A stretch of 41,124 nucleotides of DNA from Smittium mucronatum (lineage: Eukaryota; Kickxellomycota; Harpellomycetes; Harpellales; Legeriomycetaceae): NCBI GenBank assembly GCA_001953115.1, contig LSSL01000491.1, forward strand, positions 1 to 41,124. The letters are read 5' to 3'. Under the pieces are notes generated by a model that saw only the letters and a list, made by a program, of their open reading frames with translations, was not told where the DNA came from and did not search any database. Position numbers and translations under genes: made by a program. Shown one piece after another: positions 13,563-22,090 of this stretch (its first letter is position 1; every line of letters starts with the position of its first letter).

Positions 13563-13782
13563 TTTTAGATAAATATTTATTCATCAAATTTCCATTTTGA
13601 TGATTTGCGCCAATGGAATTCGCGGATCGAAACTTTTTATTTTTTTCCCGTCGAATTTTGGCATGTAGAGATTTTTCAATTTTTTTGATTTCATCAGGTC
13701 GTAAATTTTTTTTTTTTTGGTCACACGACCAAATCTCGTGACGCCATTGGTCGTTGCGCTGTTTTAATTTTTTAACTGTAAA

Positions 13783-14990
13783 TTAATCTTCTTTCAAGAA
13801 AGGATTATTGATAATGTGGTTTATTACAGTTTGGTTTTTTAGTTCTTGCACATTGAGTACGAGTAGTCTGTCTACTCTTTTTGTTAAAATTCTTCTGTTC
13901 GTAATATCATTAGGTTGTAACAATGCATTTAAATCGTAATATTTATGTGGTTTCAGCCCAATCATAAAGTTTTTTTTATGCGATCATAATGATCGTCCAC
14001 ATCGAGTTCAGATGAATACAGAATTTAAGTGTCTATATTATCTTTCCTATTGAAATCGGCTTCAATATTTATAGGTGGGGTCGAATTTCTTTCAACTGCA
14101 ACCAGATTGTTAGGCGAGTTGATCATCATATCGTAGTTGATATATGTGGATGTATTCTTGGGCTTACTTTTCCCCGAAATAAGAATTTTTTCGTTAAATA
14201 GTTCCTGGATTTGAGATATAACATTTTTCAGGTGTTTAAAATTTATCTCTTCAGGCTTATTAATTTTATTTTCAATAATGTAGTCTATAGCTTTATTGAA
14301 TTTCGAAGAGTTATTTTCTTCTATAGTAATATTATCCATATCAGAATCCGTATATTCCTGCTCGTTTTTTTCTTTATCGAAGGAAATTAGAGCATTCTCT
14401 TTAAAATCATTATCCCGAAATTTAATTCCAAAATTATTTTTTTGGGAAATTTTCGAGACGGTCTTTTTGCCAATCGTCCCTCTTCTGCACTCCATTACAC
14501 GATTAATATCGTCCATTGGAGTTTCCAGAGATGTAAAATTAATTTTTTACTTTTTCCAAATCCTCATTGGAGGATTTTTTGCCCCTTTTTTTTAGATCGG
14601 GGCACTCAGAATTCCTGTGGTCCATCTTCTTAGTAAAAGATGTTGATCATCCCACTTTCTTCATCCAGGAAGCTGGGAAGTACCGTATTTATTTGTTTTT
14701 CTTTAAAAAAACATTCATACCAAAGGTTAGGTATTCGGAAGCCTCCTTTTTGCACCATGCGCTGATGTCGCAGATTGTGCCCAGGGGAGAAAGTTCTTTA
14801 TCAATTAGTTTTACCATGGCGAATATACCATCATCCCCAGAGTTGGGATTCTGAATTTTCTTACTTTTTTTTTGCTTTAGGATTGAGAATCGGACTTGAG
14901 ATACCAATTGTTTTTTTTTTTGCTTTCTTGCTCTTTTTTCTTATAAGAGCGTTTAGTGATTGATAAACACTCGAGATGTGCTGGTTTTTA
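13783..14990 (-). pseudogene. Decayed LINE ORF1 (nucleic-acid-binding protein)
   Basis: Three consecutive minus-strand frames (14907-14689, 14516-14025, 13965-13783) lie upstream of the endonuclease and appear to be pieces of one lysine/asparagine-rich protein interrupted by frameshifts and stops. Between the first two, the frame of the first contains DHRNSECP near 14600, an H-x4-C pair like the second half of a CCHC zinc knuckle. The two expected first cysteines are absent or mutated. A possible N-terminal start at about 15020 (ATGGGTACGAGC) runs into the first frame if one base in a poly-A run is allowed. Position 5' of an APE endonuclease fits ORF1 of a two-ORF LINE, whose product binds element RNA. 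The remaining sequence is too diverged to place in a clade. Confidence 0.6.
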
Positions 14991-15035
14991 AAAAAACAAA
15001 TTTTATCCCCAGTTCGGCTCGTACCCATCCTCTAA
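14960..15035 (-). repeat. Segment resembling the LINE ORF2 post-RT region
   Basis: About 60 bp starting at CTCGAGATGTGCTGGTTTTT (plus strand) align with 37274 onward (CTCGAGAATTGCTAGTTTTT) and 36178 onward (CTCGAGCAGCGCTAGTTTTT) at roughly 65-70% identity. At the other two sites this lies in the post-RT region (reading ...YVFLKTSNSRE). Here it sits at the 5' edge of ORF1. It may be a truncated LINE copy abutting the ORF1 element, or shared ancestry of the ORF1 leader. Confidence 0.4.
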
Positions 15036-15427
15036 GAGTTTAATTTTTTACTAATTGATTTCAAGTTTAAAATCAGGAAAAATTTTTAGTTAATTGATTT
15101 TATACGAATTTTTTGTTAGGAAATTTTTTTAATGTATTGAATTTCTTCAATTGTATCAATGGAAGTTATATCTCTTTAATATTAGATGTATATAAGTAGC
15201 GTTAGTGAAAAAATCGGTGATTTGTACATGAAAAATTTGATGATAATGTGGCTAGCATTAATAACTTTAATAAAATCAAAAAATATTTTGGGAAGAATTA
15301 TACCTATCATAAAATCTAAAACTAACAATAATTCTAACCACATATATATCATTTACAAAATTCAATTGAAATAATTTTAACAAAGAAATTTAAATTATGG
15401 ATACCAGTATCCATTAAAAAAAATATT
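15036..15427. other. Intergenic region between LINE relic and gene 1
   Basis: AT-rich and without a credible gene. A 62-codon plus-strand frame at 15186-15374 has composition expected of AT noise. The part nearest gene 1 (about 15350-15427) is the conserved 3' flank shared with gene 2. Confidence 0.5.
15397..15414 (-). terminator. Conserved hairpin in the 3' flank of gene 1
   Basis: An 8-bp inverted repeat, ATGGATAC/GTATCCAT with a 2-nt gap, begins about 13 nt after the stop codon of gene 1. The equivalent position after gene 2 (38724-38735) keeps GATAC-2 nt-GTATC. The shared element may act in 3'-end formation or simply be retained duplication homology. The role is inference. Confidence 0.35.
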
Positions 15428-16093
15428 TTAGACGCTTGGGGGTCTGTTGGGGTTACCGCCACCTCCGTTTCCGTTGTTACCACCATTTCCTCTATGACCA
15501 CCATCTCCTCCGTGACCTCCATTACCACCGTGACCACGACCACCTCCATACCCTCCACGTCCGTGGCCATATCCACCGCGACCGCGACCATAGCCTCTTC
15601 CATATCCACGGTATCCATATCCGTAATATCTACCGCCAATTCTGTAGTCATCATAACCATAAGGATAGTAATTAGCGAACCAAGAGTTTCTGAAGTAAAG
15701 ATCACTATCCCATCTGCGTCTAAAGACTAAATCAGAGTTCCAGTATCTTCTGAAATCAGGAGCGTTAGAGTACAAGTATTGGAATCTTTGTCCATAGTAG
15801 TTGGATGGGCGGTAGGTAAGACCAGAAATGAATACATCGTCACTGTAGTTGTCAAAGTCCCAGTATCTACCATAGCCATAGTATCTACCACCATATCTAC
15901 CACCATATCTTCCACGTCCATATCCACCGTGGCCATACCCTCCACGACCGTGACCACCATTACTACCTCCTCCATATCTTTTAGCAAGAACATGCTCTGG
16001 TTCATTAGTCATATCAGTGGCGGCAGATGAAGTAGCCATGGTGCTCATAAGACCAGAGAGTGCGAGTGCGAGTCCAGTAAATATAGCCTTCAT
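15428..16093 (-). CDS. Secreted Gly/Tyr/Arg-rich protein (paralogue 1)
   Basis: 221 residues, ATG to TAA, no intron. Residues 1-25 form a signal peptide (basic N-end, hydrophobic IFTGLALALSGLM, small residues at SSAA), implying secretion. A short acidic stretch (26-37) ends in Lys-Arg at 38-39 (VLAKR), a likely Kex2/furin-type cleavage site. Residues 40-75 and 153-214 are low-complexity GGYG/GRYGG/GHGG tracts. Between them, about 76-152, is a non-repetitive core rich in Trp, Tyr, Asp and Arg that contains two adjacent copies of a [YR]W[ND]SDL[VY]FR motif (117-125 and 127-135). The tail ends NPNRPPSV. Gly/Tyr-rich secreted proteins are often structural (wall, cuticle, silk-like), but I recognise no named family and no enzyme motif. 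Open frames on the other strand and in other frames over this gene are by-products of the GGN codon bias. A TATA-like box lies about 20 bp upstream. A near-identical paralogue is at 38751-39386. Confidence 0.93.
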   Translation of the reverse strand: MKAIFTGLALALSGLMSTMATSSAATDMTNEPEHVLAKRYGGGSNGGHGRGGYGHGGYGRGRYGGRYGGRYYGYGRYWDFDNYSDDVFISGLTYRPSNYYGQRFQYLYSNAPDFRRYWNSDLVFRRRWDSDLYFRNSWFANYYPYGYDDYRIGGRYYGYGYRGYGRGYGRGRGGYGHGRGGYGGGRGHGGNGGHGGDGGHRGNGGNNGNGGGGNPNRPPSV

Positions 16094-16112
16094 GATTTGT
16101 GATTTTTTTTTT

Positions 16113-16120
16113 TTATAAAG
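16113..16120 (-). promoter_or_regulatory. TATA-like box upstream of gene 1
   Basis: On the minus strand, CTTTATAA is followed by an A-run and then, about 20 bp on, the ATG. The same ACTTTATAAAAAA string precedes gene 2, although the rest of the upstream sequence does not align. It is therefore probably a maintained promoter element. Confidence 0.5.
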
Positions 16121-17306
16121 TCAAAAAGGAAAAATAGATGATGGTTGTTTTCAAAGGAAAATGAAAGAAAGCTAGGAATCGGTTTATTTTAATCTGAGTC
16201 TATAGAAACTGTCTTTGAATGTTCGATATATTATTTATGATGAGTACATAAACCTTTTTTATATCTTTAAAATGCATTTAATTAAATTATTTCTAGAAGG
16301 TTTATTCTTGTTTTCATAACACCTAAAAGATCATTTTTTTCTAATTTTCAAATATTAACTTGATTGACTAAAAATTAAAATTAAAAATATTCAGTCTTTT
16401 AGAGATATTATCAATGCATATCTCTCCAATCCACATAAATTAACGAGAACAAACATGTTTTTTTCATAAACAGAAATAATGTTGCGTTTCGAATATCGAA
16501 TTCAATTGTATTCTCGTGGATAACACAATCTAATCTTTCAAATATGATTTATAATTGGTCTTAAATGAAAAAGTACAATCTATTTTAAATAATCAATTTT
16601 TTTGGCTTAGTGCAATTGTATCATATTTTTTTAATACCCAACAATTAATCTAATTATCTAAAAATGTAATATGGCACATACCATCGAAAAAATTATTGAT
16701 AAAAAGTAAAGCGTTTTAGTAATGAAAAATCGGACTAATATATATTATAAACATAATGGGTTTATTTGACACTATCCCTATTCTTTTAACAATTTTTTAG
16801 TATAAATTAATGAACACAGTCGATGGGCTGGGCTTAATAAAGAGTTTCTAACGAGAATGCTGATTTTTTTAAAATAATAATTAAAAAAGCCATATTATAC
16901 CAAGGAGTATTGATTGTTTTTCTTGTACTTATCACAATAAACATTATTTAAATAAGGAAAATAACCCCACATCTTTTTCAATCACTCGAAATATGTGTTT
17001 TTGCTTTCTCCACAACGTTTAATAATTCTATTCTATTTGTCTCTCTGCTTTAAGACATAACAAAAAAAGAAAATTTTCCAATAAATAAATAAAGCTTATA
17101 CATCCATAAAAAAAAATAGTGGCTTGTGTCATTTTTTTGCCTCTATTGCTTTTTTTGGTTATGTTTTGCTTAAAATATAAGTTATACTATACCACTGCCA
17201 CACCACTTTCTTGAAATCTCATTGGCATTTTCTAGGCAGAAATCTATGTAATCCTACCATTTGAATATGACAACATCTCCAATTGACCCATTTAATTAGT
17301 AACTCA
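16121..17306. other. Intergenic region upstream of gene 1
   Basis: Less AT-extreme than the deserts but with no credible gene. Short plus-strand open patches from about 17161 (MFCLKYKLYYTTATPLS, stop, then AEIYVILPFEYDNIS) lead towards the MULE-like fragment and may be its decayed N-terminal part. Confidence 0.4.
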
Positions 17307-17690
17307 ATGATTTACAAAAATTGTATATCATACGATAACATTGAACAAAAAATGAATGCCATTTTCGAACAATCAGACCTAAGTGGTATAAAAAAATTTT
17401 TATGAGTGTTTTTTTTGCGCACCAAAACACGTGGTAATGGTTCACAATATTTAGAAAAGCAAGTTTATTTCAATTCAGGAGATTCGTATGTAAATGGGGA
17501 CAGCTTTTTTTTAATGGTTTCATTGAATTTTTATCAGGTGCATATTATTGGGTCAAATTATGGTCTATTGAAAAGTATAATGTACTGCTTTTTTGTAGAT
17601 CTGTTTATGAAATTCAGGCCGGAGGATTTTTTTTTACTAGGTACAAAATATAAAATAGACCGTACATATAAGTACACTAGACTAAATTGA
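17307..17690 (+). pseudogene. MULE-like transposase fragment (start of DDE domain)
   Basis: An open frame from ATG 17307 is interrupted only by an in-frame TGA at 17403-17405 and then runs to 17690. The segment VNGDSFFLMVSLNFYQVHIIG, followed about 10 residues later by MYCFFVDL, lines up with the MULE catalytic-domain pattern (D-G-T-F ... FYQLYTIHG ... VYCLLPNK). It retains the first catalytic Asp of the DDE triad. The frame ends after EDFFLLGTKYKI..., before the second and third catalytic residues, so the enzyme is truncated and dead. Transposases of this family excise and insert DNA elements with long terminal repeats. The assignment rests on pattern memory and needs a profile search. The next feature downstream is a piggyBac-like MITE. 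Confidence 0.55.
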
Positions 17691-17739
17691 GCGTTTATTT
17701 TAAAAAAAGAAAAAGTATAGTTCAGTATGTAGAGGTACC

Positions 17740-17910
17740 TTAACCCTTTCCGAGCCCAAGCTTGTGCATTACTCTTATTTGCGCATTTTTATTATTTCGA
17801 TCAGCCTAACTTTAACATTTATCCAATAGTGCATACGTATTATTTTTTAAATGGTAGCATTGAACAAAAAGTATAAGATATTTCTTTACCACCAATCCTG
17901 AAAGGGTTAA
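17740..17910. mobile_element. piggyBac-like MITE with TTAA target-site duplication
   Basis: The 163-bp element at 17744-17906 is flanked on both sides by TTAA (17740-17743 and 17907-17910). Its ends are inverted repeats: CCCTTTCCG on the left and the complement of CCCTTTCAG on the right. TTAA duplication with a CCC...GGG end is the hallmark of piggyBac-superfamily insertion. The interior has no ORF but carries short subterminal GCATT/GCGCATT motifs. It is therefore a non-autonomous miniature element moved by a transposase encoded elsewhere. Confidence 0.75.
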
Positions 17911-18239
17911 GTTTGTACTTTAAACATAGTCTTAAATTGTGAATTAAAGCATTTGCTGACTTGGAGGCATCCAATTAAAAAAGCTAAAGATGTGTCTAAT
18001 TTTTAAATATTTAAAGAGCGCATAAATTATAAATTGTTGGAATTTGTATAACAATAGAGCGTGTATATGAATTTTATACAAATTTCAAACCCGAATCGTT
18101 AAAACTTTAGTCAAACATTTTATTAAAAAAATTAACCTGAGTATTTAATAATATTTTTATATTTTTTATTGGCCCAAGTTCTTATATTTCATGTTAAGTG
18201 TTTTTTTAAAGTTAAATTGAAGCCAAATGAAATTTAAAA
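17911..18239. other. AT-rich intergenic sequence
   Basis: Nothing recognised on either strand beyond homopolymer runs. Confidence 0.5.
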
Positions 18240-18244
18240 CAAGA

Positions 18245-18305
18245 AAGGGATTAAGAAAGCAACGGTGTGCCGTTGGAACTGAGCCAGAAAAATAGGTGTA
18301 ATTTT
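18245..18305 (+). mobile_element. Possible LINE 3'-end fragment, plus orientation
   Basis: A GC-richer islet, GTGTGCCGTTGGAACTGAGC and following bases, resembles the complement of the LINE tail at 22028-22090 (ATGCCCAGTGGGTACGGAGC). Its translation, CAVGTEPEK, compares with CPVGTEPLERQ. It is short and partly degraded, so only suggestive. Confidence 0.35.
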
Positions 18306-18515
18306 GAGATTTTTTCCATTTTGAATGCTAAAAGAGAATTTTCAAACAATAAACCCAAAATACTCAAAGAACTTGTATTTTACACTATTGCTCTGATGAT
18401 TAGATATAGAATAATTTAGTTGACAAATGGTATTTATGAAAAGCAACTAGTAAAACCTATAAAATAAAATAATAAATTGGTACTAATTAACTGTGACCCA
18501 TAGAAAAAATAGTGA

Positions 18516-18527
18516 GGGGGGGGGGGG
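18516..18527 (+). repeat. G12 homopolymer run
   Basis: Twelve consecutive G in a region above 75% A+T. Long G runs occur in only two other places here, the two arms of the inverted-repeat element (10 each). It could form a G-rich secondary structure or be a slippage hotspot. No gene context. Confidence 0.8.
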
Positions 18528-18974
18528 TTGAAATGTAGAAATAATCAGACTTTTATTGTAAAGTGAGCTTTTTAAGTGAAAAAATCATCCATTAATCATT
18601 AGATTTTTTTCCTTCCAGATTCTTATCATGAATCAAAATGAAAAGTGACATAAAAAACTAAAAAGAAACAAAAGTTTATTTGAAATATTCAATATAGGAA
18701 CAGACGAAATAGAGAAGTCCTCGACCATACTCACTAAGAAATCAAAATATATTGTTGAATATTTGAATCATGCCTTGTTACTCCAACAGAATTAGATATC
18801 CAAAGTTTAATAAATATAAAAGCAAATTTATAACTAAAGGTTTGAAAGTAGAAAAAACCAGGCTTTTCATCAATTCGTAAATTTAAAATTATATTCGTTG
18901 AGTTATAAATACTACTCCTATATATAAATACATCCCCTAAGAGTGAAATACCTTGCCGTGGTTTAAAAGCATAA

Positions 18975-18998
18975 TAGTGTACTTTTTGAAGTACACTA
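18975..18998. repeat. Perfect 10-bp stem hairpin
   Basis: TAGTGTACTT and AAGTACACTA are separated by 4 nt. It lies at the 5' boundary of the LINE-like relic. The string AAGTACACTAGAC also occurs at about 17672, near the end of the MULE-like frame. Its function is unknown; it may be an element terminus. Confidence 0.7.
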
Positions 18999-19552
18999 GA
19001 CCAAAATTTCACACAGCGTTGTACTATTCTTGGTTGGGAATAGTGTAGACAGCGCACAGCGATTCGGAGGACAGCGATTCCAGATGATGACCATCTAGAA
19101 ATAGAAGGAACAGATCGTTTAGCACAGCTGAGACATAGTCTAGTGCACAAGTCCAGCGTTCGACAGTCAGACGGATCTCAGCGTCTAACAGCTATTTGTA
19201 GGAGAGCCATGTCGATCAATCCCACGTTTGAGTAGGAGCCTAATTTTATTAATCCTGTTAGAAGTAGGCTCTGACTAGGAGCTCAGTAGCTTCAATGATA
19301 TATTTTTCGTTGACAAAGAGCTTAATTCATGACTGCACGTTACCTCAGTCATACACCTACTTGAAGCAATGATAGTGGGGGTCTTTCGGTTGGTATATTG
19401 AACCCTTTTCCTGTAGATACGCAGCCAGTAGGCTCGCAGAGGAGCTTATTGTAGTTAGGATAATATTCTTTTCTATACGACTTTTTTTTTTTTTTCATAT
19501 TTTTTTAGTATAGTTTTTAATGGCGCTATCTTACAATAAAATTCCGTGATAC
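18985..19552 (+). pseudogene. LINE-like 3' end with decayed C-terminal coding region
   Basis: GC-richer than its surroundings. The plus strand has an open patch from about 19044 to 19232 with normal protein composition (IPDDDHLEIEGTDRLAQL ... RLTAICRRAMSINPTFE, stop), then further patches in shifted frames. The last 145 bp (19408-19552) match 40984-41124 in inverse orientation at about 85%, and their start (IEPFSCRYAASRLAEE) resembles the LINE C-termini at 22 and 36.5 kb. The block ends AATAAAATTCCGTGATA, giving a possible polyadenylation signal, next to an AT microsatellite, as expected for a retroposed 3' end. On the minus strand a 138-codon frame (18734-19150) and an ATG frame from 19498 also exist. 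I read them as antisense shadows because the 3'-end logic favours the plus strand, but this is not certain. Confidence 0.5.
19408..19552 (+). repeat. Conserved LINE-like 3'-tail block (copy 1)
   Basis: Matches the reverse complement of 40984-41124 with about 85% identity. Both copies stop at the same base next to a TA-dinucleotide tract, which defines the element's 3' boundary. The poly-T run at 19482-19495 is the main length difference. Confidence 0.8.
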
Positions 19553-19554
19553 AA

Positions 19555-19573
19555 ATATATATATATATATATA
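19555..19573. repeat. (AT)n microsatellite at LINE-like 3' end
   Basis: A 19-nt perfect AT alternation immediately after the conserved 3' block. The other copy has a (TA)5 tract at 40964-40973 at the same boundary. It may be the element's terminal repeat or a target preference. Confidence 0.7.
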
Positions 19574-22027
19574 AATACATGAATTAAATATTATAAAAAG
19601 GATTTTGAAATGAAATATAAATATTGTTATAATTTTCAATAAGTTAATACTGATTCAATCTGAAAAAAAATTACAGTTAAATTTCAATAGATTTAATGAT
19701 TGAATTACATAAATCCATAAAATAAAACTTAATTTTGCATTTTGTGCCAAATATGTAAAAACAAGCCTTCGAATAGAGTTGCTATAAACTAAACTAAAAA
19801 AATTGCGTTTAATAACCTTCAATAACTGATTTAATTCCAAATCATTGTTAACATGAATCCACTGTCATTTCAGGCCAGTGTTTTTACTATTTTTCTCTAA
19901 TATTTAGAGGATTATTACCTACTCGTTATCTTGTAGTGTTGTTCGATTCCTTATATTCAAAGAGAATAGATTTTAGCCAATTTCAATATTCAAACACTCA
20001 ATGAGTTTCCATTCAGATTAAAGATGATATAAGTGTTATATGAAATAATTTTTGTAATTTTTTAACTTTTTAGTAATTAAAAAATCTTTTTAAATTTTTT
20101 AGATTATTTTCTAAAGGAAAAAAATAATAATTAAAAAAAATAATTACCATGTTTTACAAGCAGCCCTCGATTAACTCGAATTTCATTTATAGTATTTTCA
20201 GGATTTTTCGAATTAGGATAATTTTTATTTTTTTATTCGAATCCTTATTTTAATCGAAATATAATAAATAAATACAATACAATAAAATTTTCATTTTCAT
20301 TAGATTCTATTTTAACTATATTAAATATTCTAATTAAATAAACCTCATTGTGTTTATAGTGTATAAATATTGGAATTTACTATATAAATTTAATTGAAAC
20401 CTTTTACAAGAGTATTAACTATCAATATTAAAGCATAAAATATTATCATAGAAAAGAATTAGATAAAATGTAGTATCAGAAATTTTTGATTTAAAACCTT
20501 AATCTTTTACAAAAAGCTAATTTAAGTTAAGTGTATATATAATTAAATATACCGTTAAGTCATTTATATATTAAAAATTACCAAACTGAAAAAATGATGG
20601 AAATTAGACTTATATCTAGGTTTTGGTATAAAATTAATAGTAAAATTTTACAGTATCTCTAAATATTATATCTAATAACCTTCTGAAGTATTCTATAAGG
20701 ATTAGCCAAGATTTTTAAGTTATAACTTCATGTTAGTGGGAAGATCAAAATCAATACATATTTTTTTTAAATCGGAAATATACTAATAATCCTAGTAAAA
20801 ATAAATAATAAAGAAGCTCTTAAAATTCTGACAATTTTGTTATTAGAAAAAATCATTATTTCAAAAAAATCAAAGAAAATTCATAATAAAAAAAGCTACA
20901 TTCATTGAATTTTCTTTTGAAAATTTGATTTTTGATTTCTGTATTTTTTTTAACTAATAATAATATTATATTAGATAATTTGGAACGATTTTTTAAAATT
21001 TGCGATTAAATTTAACTTGACAGATTGATTTAAACCAGCAAATTACAAAAAAATTAGAAATAAAAAGAAAATAGAAATAAATAAAAATACATTATTTTTA
21101 ACCATTTTTCAAAAAAATATTTTTTTAGAATCTATAATTGGAGCGAGTTTGATGCCAATTAAATTTGCTGATTCTTTTTTAAAAAAATAAAATTAAGTTG
21201 ACCTACGCATTTATCAAAATTTTAATGTGTAATTTTCAATAATTTATTCAAAAAGGAAGATATTAAGCACTAAGAAAAAAGAAATAAATATTTAATATTT
21301 TGAGTTATATTTAGACTTTGTTTTAATTAGTTGGGAACATTAAATACCAATTTATATTTTTATTTTGAGCATTCTTAGTATATGGGTTATATTCTTAATT
21401 TTTTTAAAGCCTTCTTAAACTCTTTATATAAAATTTTCCATTAAATTGATATTAAAAATAATTTGAGTTTTTTATCATTATTTTAAATAAAGGTTAAAAA
21501 TTTTCAGCTGTATTATCATTCTTTTCTGCAATATAAGCCAAAAAATTATACTATCAATAAAAATATATGTATTTAATTAATGCGATTTTCGTTTAGTTTT
21601 TTTTGGTTATTTCGCATTAATTTAATGGTTTTGTGGTGTTGAAATTATAAATTAAAATTAATAATAGCGAAGTTTATCATTTTAAATGATATTTTTCTTT
21701 TAGATAAACATAAAAAGTATCCAAAGCTATTAATGGAATTAAATTTAATATATAAATTTGCAAAAATAGATAAAAAATTTAAACTCAATTATTTCTCACA
21801 TATTATTTTCAAAAAAAATTATTTAAGGTTTGAGAACCGAAATTTCAAGGATAATAATTTTAATTTTAATTGTGAAAAAGCTAAAAAAAATCAATAAAAA
21901 TTAATTTTATCGAATAATAATTAGTATATATATATATATATTTTAAAGGGAATTAATTTATAATATTTAAATACTCGAGAAAAAACTACAATAAAAATAC
22001 AATAAAAGGAAAAATAATAAAATTATA
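19574..22027. other. AT-rich desert
   Basis: No supported gene. A minus-strand 61-codon frame at 19655-19840 has a random AT-type composition. TA repeats occur near 21930-21942. Confidence 0.6.
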
Positions 22028-22090
22028 TCCTACTCCCATCTGTCGCTCTAGCGGCTCCGTACCCACTGGGCATTGGTTCAAGGATAATTA
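22028..22090 (-). mobile_element. Short LINE 3'-end fragment
   Basis: An islet of about 60 bp and roughly 55% GC inside the desert. Read on the minus strand it begins CCTTGAACCAATGCCCAGTG and aligns with the LINE 3' coding end at 36530-36580 and with 10333-10390. Its translations LNQCPVGTEPLERQMGVG and, one base on, LEPMPSGYGAARATDG both have counterparts in the 36.5-kb copy. The reading frame used at the end of the protein is therefore unresolved. It is an extreme 5' truncation. Confidence 0.65.

Noticed and set aside
14296..14963. Plus-strand frames over the LINE ORF1 relic (14296-14595, 14442-14633, 14567-14854, 14775-14963)
   Set aside because: Phe/Ser/Leu-rich antisense shadows of the Lys/Asn-rich minus-strand ORF1.
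15186..15374. 62-codon plus-strand frame next to gene 1
   Set aside because: AT-noise composition, overlaps the conserved 3' flank of gene 1, and has no counterpart near gene 2.
15349..16030. Several overlapping ORFs (both strands, other frames) across gene 1 and likewise across gene 2 at 38738-39320
   Set aside because: They come from the GGN/TAY-rich codon repetition of the real genes: translations are Met/Val/Thr or Ser/Thr/His monotonous. Their conservation follows from DNA identity in the core.
18734..19150. 138-codon minus-strand frame as a gene
   Set aside because: No motif, many in-frame stops upstream in the same frame, second half pure AT noise, and the opposite strand fits a LINE 3' end. 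Kept only as an open question in the findings.
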